Shown here: piece after piece, positions 48,345 through 61,500 of the stretch
Numbering within the stretch: position 1 is the stretch's first letter
How the letters are laid out: every line of letters starts with the position of its first letter
From: Rhyzopertha dominica
Taxonomy: Eukaryota; Arthropoda; Insecta; Coleoptera; Bostrichidae
Assembly: GCA_025024175.1 (NCBI GenBank)
Contig: QCXZ01000041.1
Coordinates: forward strand, 52,137,786 to 52,201,785
Direction: 5' to 3'
DNA: 64,000 nucleotides
Notes under the pieces: model-generated
The model's database searches: none
Told to the model about the DNA's origin: nothing
What the model saw: the letters and a program-made list of their open reading frames with translations, nothing else
Program-made: the position numbers and the translations under genes

Positions 48345-49740
48345 AACGATCAGTTGAAGTAGTCAGTGCAGTCGGTAATTCTAGTGTTAAACAAGAATTC
48401 TGGAAAATACTGAATTAGTAATTTGCTGGAAATTGTATTGAATATTAATATAGNTAATTGTACAAACACAGTTCTTTATTATAATTACTATGTTTTCTTT
48501 TTCATTGAAAAACTTATCTAATGTTGATGTAGTTAATAACTACGTAGTAATTTACAACCGTTCTATCAGTTTTTTCTTTAATAAGTTCGCAACGAACTGT
48601 TTTTATCTTACCCAGAAAAATTCAGTAATCGCCACCTTACCCCCGTTAGTCTCCCGCAACGGCTTTTTTGTTCCATCTCCCAGTCCATCGTGTTAGACAC
48701 GGACTTTCGCGTAATTAAACATGTCGATTTTTCAATTTCTCCTGATAAATGGCCTGCTTACGCACGCTTCTCTCCATTTACCAATGATTTTTCATTTACC
48801 GCGTCTACCGGACGAACCGCCATTAATCTTTGGTATGTGCAGGCTCACGAATTTTTTAAGACGCACGGACAAGCACACAACGGACACCGCTGGCTCCTCT
48901 CGGCATTGCTGGGATTATTNCCCATATTCCACAAACGGTAACGGCTTCTCTATTTCACAGATTTATGATAAGCGCACGCCCATAAATAATCGGGACGTCC
49001 CAACAGACACTAAATATGCCCATTATGACTTGGAGTTATTTTAGATTAATGAGGTATCGGACGAGTTGGAGCAAAGTGACAGGGTTTGAGAGACTTTCTA
49101 ACAGTTTATTTGGAAAGAGGCTATGTTTTCGGATATTGGGGTAATGGTCAGTCGTCAGTTACCCCTAAGATTAGTCAATTTATCGGTCAGGTTTGATTAA
49201 GCTTCAAATTCTAGAGGAAAGCAGTGGTAAATTTTGACGCTTACGTACCGAACATTGAGCATTGTCCCAATTTCCGAAACCTTACCCCCATAATTCAAGT
49301 CAAAATAATGCTGAAAACGATCTTCACTTACCTCATCGCTTGTTGTGAAAATTTCTTGAGAAATTCGCTTAATCAGTGAAAAGAATCAACGATGGTAGCT
49401 GCGAGATTTGAATAAGTAGGTGGTGGAGTGGAGAAAAATCAGTAAGAAGAAATGCCCGTGGGCGTTGTATGAACACAAGAAAGTGTCTTTAAGAAGTTCT
49501 GTGATTTACATTCAATGCATTGCACTTTTTCTCATAATTCTCGTATTTGAATCTTCCTTTATCATGCCCTTTCTTCGCTTTCTACTGTTCTTGTTGTCAG
49601 TGGTCTTCCTGGTTCTTCACTTTGTTTCATTGTACATATTTCAAGAAGACATTGGTGAATACCTTATTGGAAGGTTCTGTCAAGAACAGTTACAATAGGT
49701 ACTGTTCAAATGTCCTTGTCTGTTATATTTTTTTAGTGTT
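48345..49740. other. Intronic; GC-balanced island
   Basis: The island covers about 48590-49060, with one N at 48920. Two overlapping + strand frames there show no known domain. Confidence 0.4.
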
Positions 49741-49860
49741 GTGATAGTTTTTTGAATGATATTTTCTAGGACAATTGTAAATATTCTTGGAGATACGGGG
49801 CATCTTCGTGTAAAGAGGCCTTCGTTAATCTATTGATTAGGTATAGTGGTGGACCTTTTT
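49740..49860 (-). mobile_element. Possible LINE RT scrap
   Basis: The minus strand reads RRCPVSPRIFTIVLENIIQK, similar to the RQGDPISPKLFT--LE block of RTE-type RTs. Upstream on that strand (to about 50000) is TKMFVMPIDFGI, possibly a worn A motif. Only one block is clear. Confidence 0.45.
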
Positions 49861-50149
49861 CTTTGCCAGGATTTCTGGTATAGATGGGTGATTTATTATA
49901 CCGAAGTCTATAGGCATGACAAACATCTTTGTATCTTCTCTCCATTTTTGTTCTAGTATAGGTAAGGCTGCTCGATGGTGTGGTATTTTCGGGATGTACT
50001 TTTCTAGTTATGAAAGTAGCAAGTGTGTACGTTACACAATTAATAACTCCAAGATGTCGTGGACATAACGAAATGTTTTTAAATGAAATTTGTTCTTGAT
50101 TACATATAATAATCGGTAGCCCGTGTCCTTTGCTTTTTCATAAAGCTAG

Positions 50150-51090
50150 ATAAGACTTAATCTCATCACTTGGAACCGCACCAATCCACATTATCTACAA
50201 CTGGCCTTCCTGCGGTCTCCATTGGTCGATATCATTCGTGCCTTACCGTGCCGAGCATTGTTTCAGCGAGAATAATTGTGTAAAGCCAAGCTAAGCCCAC
50301 GGGCAAACCGCCAACCATTGGCTGGCACGCGCCGCAATCGCCGACACCATTGGTCAGCTAGTGACTGATGACTTGCTTTTGTCTGGCGCACAAACTGACA
50401 GGTGGGATAATAGAACCGACAATGGACAACGCCGGGATCGCCGATCATTCGATCCCCGGACCGGGAAGGCTTCTTATTCCGATTATGACGTCGGGTCAGT
50501 TGCTCTTGGAAGGTTCCTTTTTGAAAAAGCGCCATCGGTCTGGACGAATAAAATATGCAACACGTAAGTNCTCCGTCGCTTTGTTGTTTGCCTTTTCTTT
50601 ATGTCGGTCTGAATTCACCCCATTTTTATTTAGATGCCCACCGCAGAGGGAGAACTTAATAAAGCTGATGCGTTTGCTTTGCTGTCTTCTGAAAATGTTA
50701 AGGGTTGATCTTTCTTTTGCAACTTCGATTTGAACCAATTAGAATTGAGCAGACGCCATGGGCTCTCCATGTTTTAATTCTCTCTTCAAATTCCGCCGTG
50801 TTAATAGTGTATTTCGGGTTTCTGCAATCTGTCCGTCATTGGCGCGCTAATGGCTGTTATTTTCACCCTTCGCGAGACACAACATCCTCTCACCGCACAA
50901 TATTTCGGCATTTTTGCCTTTCACTCGGCACCGCATTAAAAACGCTCGCGCATATGCGCGTCGGGGTGAAAAAGCGCCGGGTGACTTTTTTGTTTATTGT
51001 TTATCGGTCCTCCCGGACCGGATGCCGGGTAATCCTCTAAAGATGTTCTGCAGCACGTCGCGGGAAAGGGGTGCAGACACGAGAGGATAT
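50150..51090. promoter_or_regulatory. Large GC-balanced island with CCATTGG boxes
   Basis: This is one of the longest islands. CCATTGG occurs at 50219-50225, 50315-50321 and 50347-50353, ACAATGG at 50419-50425, and CCAAT at 50181-50185. These fit NF-Y (CCAAT) or, for ACAATGG, SOX binding. Frames of up to 121 codons on both strands are not supported. An intronic enhancer is plausible but unproven. Confidence 0.35.
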
Positions 51091-51559
51091 AGATGATTTT
51101 TTTTTGGAAAGGAAGGGGTACAATTTCAGACATATGCAGCAAATTATTCGTCAGGTATAATGGGAAAATATCATGATTATAACCGATTGGACGTCTACTA
51201 CCATTCACTTTTAAATTCCAATTTTACAACCAATGAGTCCACACGAGGATGAAACTTGAGTTCTTATGATTTTATTAGTGATGAGGCCACTTAAGTACAT
51301 TTGTGTCGTCAGGTAACAGGTAATTCCTTCCTTCCAGCCGTGTAAATCTTGGATTCTTAACCAACGAAGGGGTGCTGTCTTTGTTTTGTAACGTTGCTGC
51401 AGCTCTTCGTCATGCTGCTGCAGCAAGTCTAGTTCCTTTGGTGGTACCAACCATTTTAAATTAATTTTAATCAGGACGTGGGAGGGTATCGACAGTTACG
51501 TTGCTGATTGGAAAAATCATATTCTTGTAGTTGTCGGCAGCTTTTCATATAAAAGCAAA

Positions 51560-51760
51560 AGCAAGTATTGTATTGTCAATTCGAATTGAAAGGTCTGCTG
51601 TCAGGTACATATCTAAAGACAACTTTTATTAAAAAACTGTCCAAAACGGAATTTGCGTAGAGCTGGTACCTTAATGCGGCGTTTCGAAGACCAAACGGCA
51701 TCAGAGGGAATTCATACAAACTAAAATGAATAATGATTACTGTTTTTTTCTCATATTTTA
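51560..51760 (-). mobile_element. Gypsy-type RT scrap
   Basis: The minus strand reads LYEFPLMPFGLRNAALRYQ, then VLDSF, then VPDSRPFN. This is the MPFGL-NA block of Ty3/gypsy RT followed by the start of the next region; the catalytic Y-DD is not preserved. Frames on either side (51758-51979 and 51211-51450, minus) may be parts of the same element but have no firm motif. Confidence 0.65.
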
Positions 51761-52079
51761 TTCTGCTGGAACGCTCGAACTGGATCCGTGTACAAGCAGA
51801 CTGTAAGCAACTGGTAGCGATTCTGTAGATAGCACAGAATGCCCTGTGCTTTTAGAAAGACATGTAATCAAAGAGTTTGATTGTTTCGATCTGATTTTAC
51901 ATGTAATACAAGCATGCAGCAGTATGTTTATTAGGAAAAAAGGGCACTTTTGAAGGACCTCATAGCCGCCACTAAGCATTTTATTGACAACAATTTTTAA
52001 CGCATTTTTTTCTGCCGCTTATTATGCTATTGTTTCAGCTATTTGGTACTGAATCGTTTCAAGCACAGAAGTTTTATTA

Positions 52080-52480
52080 ACTGCAACTTCTATGGTACAG
52101 CCATTTTTGATTCTGCATGCTTTTCGCATTCCAACCGCTAAAATCCACGACCTCCGTGCTCGTATTTCGTCAGTTCTGTCCGTAAAACGTCATGTTCCCG
52201 TGACATATCTTGTTATTTTTGGCCGGCCCGCTAATCCTTAATTGCTGAACGTGTACATCGTTGTTTACATTACAAGAGAGTGCGATCACCAATTATCTTT
52301 TCTGTACGCCCGAGCCGCTCTGGTACCCCGCCCGTCCATATATCACAATTAGCGGTAATTGTGGATCAAATCAAATTAAATATAAAGTTCCTGAATCACT
52401 AGCAGTGACAGCGAACACAGGGCTGGACACGCCCATGTCGCCCGTCGTTTGGGAAAGGAGCTCTGGGAATTAATTTTCGG
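52080..52480. other. GC-balanced island, non-coding
   Basis: CpG-containing sequence with no supported frame. After it comes a (TTTA)n run near 52846-52867. Confidence 0.4.
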
Positions 52481-52989
52481 TAGTTAAAACCACTTTATAT
52501 TATATTATATTAGTACCAGGGCCTTGCAAGCTCACAACTTCAAAAGTGTTTGCGCACTGTCTTCATCTGTTTGTGTCTTTTTTTTTTCGCACTAACCTCT
52601 TTTTCGATTTGCCCCTTTTCTTTCTTGCTGTTTCAACTTCCAAGATTTCTAAATTATCTTCTCAAACGTATACTGGCTTGCTGGCTACCGCATCTCTAGG
52701 CATTACTGCTTTGTTTTCGTATCGTTCTTTTGTTTCCATATACTCCATCTTTCGTTCATTTATCAGAAATCCATACCCTCCGGATTCGTATTCTAGAAGC
52801 CCAAGAACTCTTTCTAGTTCCTCTTTTGATTTTATCTTCTTCTCTAATTTATTTATTTATTTATTTAATTACACTGTTGTACAGGTTTGCTCCCAACTGC
52901 ATAACAGGAGGGTAAAAGTTAATCAAAACGTACAACAAAACTAATCATACAAAGATATCTTTTAAAAGCAGTAATGTTGCCACCAAAAA

Positions 52990-53285
52990 AATCAAAAGAT
53001 AAAATGTGTGAGATGTTCTGACAGACACTCTAGGTACAACAAAATTTCGGCACTATCAAGTAAATTGTTGACAATTTTGAATAGAAACACCAAAGCGTGA
53101 AGGTCTCTTCTAGTCTGAAGACTCGAAATATCATGTTTCTCGAGCCGTCGAGTTTAATACTTAGTAGTTTTAGAAATTTTCGTTGAACATTTTCAGTATA
53201 ATTTGTATGTCGCATATAATACGGGGTCCAAACAACCGCTGCGTACTCCAATCTAGAAAACAGACCATTATATAGAACAGTTCAA
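52990..53285 (-). mobile_element. Jockey-like LINE C-terminal scrap
   Basis: The minus strand reads RLEYAAVVWTPYYMRHTN, then ENVQRKFLKLLSIKL. This matches the LEYAS-VW-P-Y---I--IE-VQ-KFLRF block near the C-terminus of jockey-like LINE proteins, the same region as RIERVQKKFIG in the element at 26040-28130. No RT core is adjacent. Confidence 0.68.
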
Positions 53286-53289
53286 AACC

Positions 53290-55090
53290 TGCCGTTTGAG
53301 GAGATTTTATAAAAAAAAATTGTTCGATATGGAAGGAAGACGAAAAACAGATTTCTGTTCTCAGTGCAGGTCATTCTCTTGTACAGTATTACTGGATGGC
53401 TCTACAGTTTCCGCAGCACAAACCAATCTTCCATAAAACCGACTTTCTAACATCTATACCAACAAATAACGATCGAGATACGAGCCCATTGCGCCACAGC
53501 TACGGCCACCTTTCACAAAAAATCGATTCGCAATCTCCCTTAATCCGCCATCACTCGGATATTTTATTTAAATCGAATTGCACATTTAGACAAAGCGGCG
53601 AGCGCCTCAAACGCTCGGAAAAATAATCCTCAGCCGGTGACCACCATATATAAGAAGTTGATGACGACGGCTTAAACACGTACGTACACCGGCCGTAAAC
53701 CGGGCGTCCATCGCTTCTTTCAATTTCGTTTTATTACATTATATTAAAAGCACACGGCTCACCGCTTATGCACGCGCAATTTTATACGCCGTCGGGGTTA
53801 AAGAGAATCATAAATTAAACATATACACTCATAGTTCTGGGCTCTACAAAGTAGGCGTTTTTTTGACTAATTACGCAGGCGAACGTTTTGGTCCTTCGAG
53901 CCGGATGACGAGATTACACCCCGTTTATGGGCAGAGGCAGGCGAATTCTAAATGTGCTGCAGGACGTTCCCACAAATGAAGTCTCCTCGTGCACTCCCNT
54001 AAAATATAATACAACTATAGACTAATAATGAAGAAACTGCTTTGTCACCCCAATCAATAACAACACTGCTCATGACAAGCAGGTAATTAATTCTGTATTA
54101 ACTTTGCATATCAATATTATTTTTAAATTGCCACGTACGATTGGCTGTTTACGTTTACAGATCGTTCTGTATACTTGGTTGGCTGCTTTTACAGGGATCA
54201 GTTAACAATGTTAAATGTAAATTTTAATTCGTTTTTAATTAGTGTCATCTAGGGAAGAACCCCACACGGTAACATATTTTGCCTAAAAGGAGTGCAAATT
54301 CTAGCCTAATAATAACTAACTACGAAATATTCCCTGTGTAAAAATAATTTGAACACCCCCTGTGCAGATACATCTTCTTAAAGCGGATGTCCAAAAGAAA
54401 GTTTTTCATAAAGGTAGTTTATTTAACTTTCTTGTGTAAATTCATCAAAATGTAAATACACTCTGATGAGGAAATGACCCATATGCAGCCTTACTAATGC
54501 TAAGTAGTCGTCAGCGTAAAGTTAGAATATGATCGTTGGGTGAGGCTGTACTCCATTTAACCTTTACAACATTCGAATGACGCACTGTTATCACCACCAG
54601 TGTTGTATTTTCGACTAGGAACTTGTTGAACAAAGTCCTGATTTTCTGGAGCAAGCCTCATCGACATGTTTTAGTGTAAACTTATCACCAAGAACAGTCC
54701 AAGAACAATTTTCTTTAATTGTTTAGCTTGGAAATACCTCCACCTTTTATGTTGCGCAGATGAAGATATATAGAGTGAATTTTTAACAGGAGAGCTTCAG
54801 TAATACTTGATGTCAGAGAAACAATGTGGCTTATGCATAATGAAACTTTCGCCCGTTTCAGGTCACATCATAATTTAAATGAAACATATTAAAATCGCTA
54901 GATAGGTCGATACAGACCTCAATTTTGGTCAGCTCCATCTCTGGAGATTTTTTTTACTTGGAATCATTGTCCTGGAATTATTGTTTGGAAATGTAGATAA
55001 GTGATTAGACTATATGTAACAACTGAAAAGTAGTCATTTTAAAGTTTCAATGTGATTTCTACTAGCTCTTAAAAACAATACAATAATGGA
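53290..55090. other. Intronic; GC-balanced island
   Basis: The island covers about 53400-53980. The rest is AT-rich, with nothing recognised. Confidence 0.4.
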
Positions 55091-55094
55091 AGAA

Positions 55095-55350
55095 GAACGC
55101 ATGGACAAACAATTTCCAACATCCCCCGTGTAGTCCTGACATGACTCCTCCAGATTTCGTCTGTTCCTCCAGTGGAAAGGAGAATTTCCTGAAGTTCGAT
55201 TTATTGACTTGGAAGGATAAAAGCCCTGCAACAGCATATGCGTTCCAACTGCTGAAACGTCTTGCCAAAAATGGCTTATTTAACAACATTACATGGCGAT
55301 GGCAACGTGTTTTATATGTGCAAGGGGATTATATTGAACGACTTAATTGC
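55095..55350 (+). pseudogene. Transposase C-terminal fragment, copy 1 of an inverted pair
   Basis: Shifting frames read CSPDMTPPDFV (catalytic-acid block of the mariner superfamily), then LLTWKDKSPATAYAFQLLK, then NGLFNNITWRWQRVLYVQGD and YIERLN, like the RWQ-C---GDYIEK end of mariner-type proteins. A near-identical ~150-bp segment lies inverted at 56050-56200. Confidence 0.58.
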
Positions 55351-55479
55351 AGTTTTTTTTTGTGCGCAGGCATTTTGACATGACCCTCATAAGGGCACAA
55401 TTTCAACACGTGCTATGTGCAAAACCTCATTTCGTTGGAGTCCATTATTTGTAGTTATTTTTCACACAGCATCAACTTT

Positions 55480-55880
55480 TCATTCTTTACACAGGCTTGC
55501 GTCACGACGCTACAAATTGTTAAACATACCCCCGTTGGCAAAGTGGAAAAAGGCGCATGTTTTCTAGATCGATCGCGTAGCCTCGCCTGGACCAATCGGC
55601 GGCCAACAATCCGCCAAGATAGTGCTGAAACAAGACCAAGACGTCAGATGGGGATCGACTGCGCGCCGGTGTTTCCTTTGATACGTTACATAAACATGTT
55701 GGGCACAAAGGGCCCGTCTAACTATTCAGAAACGTGGAATTTCCTGCAGCACACAAGCTAAAACTTGGACTGTGTGCATAATGGGGGAGAGAACGTTACA
55801 TTAATTAAGTATACGGGATAGCCCGGGAGATGAATAGCTGACGAGCGAGTGAGATCGCTCGAGTGGGTCAAGCACTGGTT
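55480..55880. other. GC-balanced island, non-coding
   Basis: CpG-containing sequence between the two inverted transposase fragments, with ACCAATCGGCGGCCAACAAT at 55590-55610. A run of ten G follows at about 55901-55910. Confidence 0.4.
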
Positions 55881-56049
55881 GTGTAATTTGCAAGGGTTGG
55901 GGGGGGGGGTTGAACGGGGTGCAGTATATAAAAACTTGCCTCGACAATAAACAAAGTCAGTCGTGTAAGATAGGTGAAAAAAACTTTAGTCTTGAAGTCG
56001 ACAAAAACTAGTAAACACAATGTCGTTAAGTACGCTATTTTTGTAAAGA

Positions 56050-56200
56050 TATTTCAGCAGTTGAAACGCATATGCTGTTGCAGGCCTTTTATCCTTCCAA
56101 GTCAATAAATCTGACTTGACGAAATTCTCCTTTCCACAGGAGGAACAGAACGAAATCTGGAGGACTCATGTCAGGGCTGCACGGGGGGATGTGGGAGAAT
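56050..56200 (-). pseudogene. Transposase C-terminal fragment, copy 2 of the inverted pair
   Basis: The minus strand repeats the 55115-55260 sequence with few changes, including VKSDLLTWKDKRPATAYAF and QLLKYL. Its first part (CCTGACATGAGTCCTCCAGA on the minus strand) matches the SPDMTPPD region. Confidence 0.6.
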
Positions 56201-57190
56201 TTCACAGCAGTTCTTTTCGCAAACTCCTTCGACTGACACTGCCTAATGCAATCAAGTGTTATCGTGCAAGAGGATTACGCCGATGTCTTTCATATCTCGT
56301 CTATATTTTTGGAATCATGCATTTAAATTTCCTACAAAGTGTGGCTATTTGTCTATTGCTTTTTTGTCCATGTGGTCTTGTTCCGCTATATGTAGCCAAA
56401 ATAACAGCAAAAGTGTTGTCGGTAGCAGTATGTGGTCTCCAACTTCTGTTCTAAATATAAAGTGTAAATTAAAAAAAATTAGATAAAGGGTAGCAATTGA
56501 AACTTGTAGGAATGATTGGCTATGACAATTAGGACTTAAAACAAATAAACAACGCTCGTTCCAGCAATGTCTTTAATTAATTTGAGTCCATATTCATTAC
56601 AATTTAAATATAACTAAACATGCATACAAACTAAGGTTACCCACCTTATAAAAACGGACAACCAGAGTTGTGTAACAGCCTGTCATATAAACATAAACAG
56701 CTTATGCCTTTTCTAACAAACGGTCACAGTATATTAGCTGAAATTCGGCTTTTATTGCCCGTAAAAATATTTAGGAATCTGCTTAACGGTTTTTTTGAAC
56801 AACTTAATGCTTCTCATCCGTAATCCTAGCGATTAGCTCGCTTGGATTAGCTTTGATTAACTTTTTCGGGGCACGCCACTGGCCATTACGACATGTATAA
56901 CACGTAGACTTTTCTGCCCTGGGGAGATCGCGATTTGTGGCACACGCGAGAATGTCTAGCATTTCTTGACGTAAGGAATTTGCTGCAGCTTATCTAGAAA
57001 TTTTGACGGACGCCGGTGCACTTGTCCGAGATAATTTGAATAGCAGAAAATAATGTGCAAGGGCATTGGACTGTCGTGGACGAGGCATTTTACTGTGGAA
57101 ACCTGTTCCAGAACCAATCATGCCGCTTCGTTATGCCAGAAAATTAATAAATTATGCTTTAGTGCGTGCGGATTAGCAGGGACGGACTCT
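56200..57190. other. Intronic; GC-balanced island
   Basis: The island covers about 56790-57190. A hydrophobic 112-codon frame at 56116-56454 has no known motif and begins inside the transposase fragment. Confidence 0.4.
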
Positions 57191-57199
57191 GATAATTAA

Positions 57200-58595
57200 G
57201 TCAAGCGCAAGTTCTAAAACTTTATTTATATGGAAAAGACACTGTAATGATTGTTTGTTCATAAACAAACAGTTGTCACGTTTACAATCACCTATTACTA
57301 TGTTATTACTAAAATAAGTTCCTTATATCCAAAACACTTTCCCTCAATTTCATTTGATAAAATTATACTTATCTTATATCAATATGTTTCTTTCTATTAC
57401 GAAATTTTGGGTTTTTGATATACGTATACAACTTTGGTTTAATATAGCACTCTATTCATTTGAGTCCAGTTACAAATATTTGGAATGCTTTGATACCGAT
57501 TGCAGTAATTCACATAAAATTTTAAATCTGATCTTGACCCCTGTACTATAAGTTAGGCATATCACTAGTTGAGGTATAGACTTTGCTAAATTTTCATCCA
57601 AACTGACTTCTTCATTAGTTTTAAAATTCTGTTCTATAAGAATGAATATAAGGTTCCAAACTTGATGCATTTTTATCTTAATTCTTAAGAAACTCCCTTA
57701 TCCTTCATTTCAAAATTCCTTTTTGATACTTCTTTTTCAAGCGGTAATCCAATTCTAATCTGTAAAACCCTTGTTCGGTTATAACTTTGTAAAATTCTTC
57801 ATTCCAGTACATTAGGAACTACTTTAGACCACTATATAGTTTTCCTTAATTTGCATACCTGTCCGAATTGTTCTTCTTTCCTTTTGGACATTTCATATAC
57901 CACGTTTTGGTTTTCTGTTCTTTCTCCTGGTGCTTTCATCTCCTGCACATCCCATAGTTGGTATCCATTTCGTGCATATCTTACTAATCAGTTTTTGACG
58001 AAATTATTTAGGATTGTGTAAGTATGCTACACACCCAAATATCCTTAACTTTCTTACATGTACGTAACCGCTAACACTTTTTCATTCCATTTATTTCTTC
58101 CAAACTTGATGTCCGTTAATATTTAATAAGTAACTCCAGGATGTCAACATTCATTAAAATATCCAACTGATTTGTCATGATTCAGTTGCAAGTAACTTTG
58201 TCTGCAATTTCATTATTTCTAAGACACAAATGTTGTTTTGCTAAAATATACTTGATGCATCTTCTTCTGGTAACCATTTAGAACAATTCTGTTGGTTCGC
58301 TACCATATTGATCGTTATTTATCGTCGTTGTTTATTTAAATTGCATTCATCCGACGATCTAAATTCCAAATATCCAGTNGTGATAGGCCTTTCATTCTTC
58401 ACAATTCTTTGTATCTGACTTTCTCTAGTTTACCTCTTTTAATTTCGACTCCTACTCTGGGCCCATAACCTGTCGAGGTCTCCATAAAAACAGCTAAACT
58501 GTTTTCTTGAACTTTATTTGTGTCGAAAATATACAGTGATGATTGACTATTCATAAACACAGTTGTCTCGATCACAAGAACCAAAATAAATCAAT
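57200..58595 (-). mobile_element. Copia-type LTR element, internally deleted, with both LTR remnants
   Basis: On the minus strand, LTR remnants at about 58595-58475 and 57290-57205 share ACAACTGTGTTTATGAA / ACAACTGTTTGTTTATGAA and AAATAAAGTT blocks. GGTTATGGGCCCAG follows the first LTR (58477-58464) and is a primer-binding sequence of copia type. Then come KLRIFGCVAYLHNPK and RNGYQLWD (integrase C-terminal side, about 58060-57945), VCKLRKTIYGLK (RT, about 57865), and QGSRSDLKFYVNYCNRYQS (late RT block, about 57530-57475). Gag, protease and most of the integrase are gone, and stops interrupt the rest. It is dead. Confidence 0.82.
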
Positions 58596-58599
58596 AACC

Positions 58600-61500
58600 T
58601 AAACTTGAAATTCAACCACATGATTACGGTGAATGGCAAAAGGGAAATAAGATCACAGAAGTTATTTTTGTCAAGCAAAGAATACTAAAGCCGGTGCCCT
58701 TTCTTTGTGGCTGTAAGGAGAGTTCCCTGATGATGATCTCCTTCAAGTCCGCCCCTGTCGACAGCTGCGGCTCGTTTTAACAAACTGCGAGCGCGCTCGA
58801 AAACATAAATAAATGAGAAATCATCAGCCATTTATGGAGATTCCTCTTCTGCGGAATAACGAACGCAATGTCGCCTTGATTAATAGAAAACACCTTGCGC
58901 CTCGAAAAACGCGCATTTCAGCTTTTTCCTCGTCGCCGTCGAGCAACTGCGCAACCGCTTAAAGTCCGATTGTAGTCGTTATCAGCATTATTACACGAGC
59001 ATAACTGGTTCGTTGAAAAAACAACGTNTTTGTGCATAATGGGCCAATAAACAGGATAAACTGTTTACGATCGGAATGATTNAATTCAGCCGGAGCGGAA
59101 AACAGAGATCGAAATGTTTTAGATAATAGGAGCGTTTATTGTTCCCTTATTTGGCGCGATAATGCTCCGGCGGTTTTTCTCCGCATTGTGTCTAATGCCG
59201 CCGCGATTGAAATGTTACCGCTCTATTATTGCCGCGGCGATTTATCGCCACCGCGTTTTTGTGCGCCGTTGTTATTGCATTTTTGCTCATGCCGTTGCAA
59301 ACCTGTTACATAGCTGCGATAAAATTACAGTTAATCATATAATCAATAACTGGCCATAAATGCTGGGAATCCTGGTCAAGGCTCACGTCAAAACGACCTC
59401 TCTCTTGCAGAAGTTACTTAGATAGCCTCTACCGACCTTTTTTAGTACTACAACGAAATTATTTTTGCAGTGTGTAAGGGAATATTTAAGTGGCATTGCC
59501 ATCTGTAGGTATGAAAATGAGTAAGATGACAAAGCTACCTAGCAGCCTCAAAGGGAACTACTCCGTTTAGACAGTTGTACTGATGAGCTCTAACAAAGCG
59601 AAACATTACAGTTGGTTTTGGTGCATACAACATCTCTCTTTCTTCTGCAACCTAATTTACCTAATTAAATAACAAAATAAAACATCCTTGTATTAAATTA
59701 ACACAGGAAGAGATCCCCATACATTGTCGTTATAATATAATAAGCAATATTTGTTTATATTACAATTGTTGTTTGATCGTACTTTTTATGCCATAAATAT
59801 CTCGTTTTTCGTGTTATTTAACTCAAAATGAATTCATTTTGGCCAAGCTGGGACATATCTTCCAAGGCATTGATTTGTTACCATTATTTATTGCTTGTCT
59901 ATTTATTTAAGCATCATTTATGCTTTCTTGGTTATGGCTGTCGGTCTTTTAGAAATTATCATGCCTTCTCCTATTGTGTAATTTTTTTCTTGACATGGTG
60001 GTTTAAAAATCCATTTACAAATTCTCCATTATAAATACATTATTATATATTACTTTGCTCTAAATAAATATATCACAGCTATAGTATGTATGAACTTATA
60101 CATCATTTTAAAGAGGGTAGTTTGATGTTATTGTTTTAAATTTAATTTCTTTAAACTCTAACTTAAAATACAGACCACAAATTTTCGACCGTTTTGGAAA
60201 TTAGTCCGAAACACTATTGACACTCCTCATATAATCCATGAGGTTGAATATCAGCTTTTCACAAAAAGAGATTGCACTTTGGGGCAAGCTCCTGAAAAGT
60301 TATTTGGTGCAAATACCTCACAGTTATTTCAATAACTTACATAGGTTATCATCTGAATAGTGTACTCGTAGTGTCCCTATGGTTTCGTCCTGTAGTAGCC
60401 GGTGGCCAATTAGATCTTGGAACTAATTTCATTCTTTCANCAATGTAATTAATGGATTAGTCGGTGGCCAGTCAAATTACGAAATTTCAAAGTCCCTCAT
60501 CTGTTGGCTGTCTTAAATCTTAAGGAATCTGTATACAAAACAATTATTGTTTATGCTTGAGCTTTCACTACTCATTATTATTCGTGCTTAAATCCCACAT
60601 TTAATTTTGCAAAAAAACATTCATCATAACAATATAGGAAATTATTTACGTTAGATATCCTCTAAGTATAAAGAGAATTGTATGTTCCACAAATAAATAG
60701 TGGGTTCTCATTGCAGCAACAAAAAATCTGCAAAATTGGTTCGATGTTCACTGCCTTAATAATTGAAAGACTTACAACACTTCCAAACCGTTAGATATCT
60801 CTCTTTTGTTAGATATTAGTTGTATGTGGCATATTTGTTTTTATATCGACCAGCGCAGTAACACAGATCCAAATTTTTAGCACTCGTTTTGAATTCATAG
60901 TTGACCCTCATCTAAAAAATTAATGAAACAAATGCCTAGCCACTGACATTAAAGCTATTAGAATCTAGATCTTATTCAAAGCTGGTCAAATCGTCCACCA
61001 TTTGTATACCAAGCAGTGTCTTCTTCTTCTTTCCCTTATGAAGTATTTATAATACTTCCTTTGGCTCTTGAAGGTATTGTTCTGGATCCGGACTTAAAGT
61101 TTGTGTCAACAGAGTTTGTTGAGTAGCTGCTGCTTTTGCTATTCTACCTGTAGTCCCCATTGTTTTACAGCNATTATTCTTTATTGCTGCAACATCATAT
61201 TAGTGGAAATCTCATGCTAGGACTGAAGGGAGGGTACCTGATCATCTTCAGAACTTAGTATCTCCCAGATGCTTGCCAAACAACTTAGTGCGAAGCTGCT
61301 ACGTTGAATTTTACCAATTTGATTGCTGCATGCATAGACTTTTATAAATTGTGTTTAAAAAGTCCTACCAGAAGAACTCATGAAAGAATGAAGTAATTAT
61401 TTTCTATATGTAGGAAAAGAGGAGGTTTTGTGTCCATTTTTACCAGTGTGTTACAAAATCCACAACAATATGAAAGAAAACCACAACATTATTATTAAAA

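Noticed and set aside
48490..49044. Overlapping frames that could suggest an exon
   Set aside because: They lie in a GC-balanced island, overlap in two frames, contain an N, and show no domain.
55243..55256. CTGCTGAAACGTCTTG, recalling the hammerhead GAAACGTC block
   Set aside because: It lies within the transposase fragment, is not preceded by a stem II, and its inverted copy at 56060 does not keep the block.
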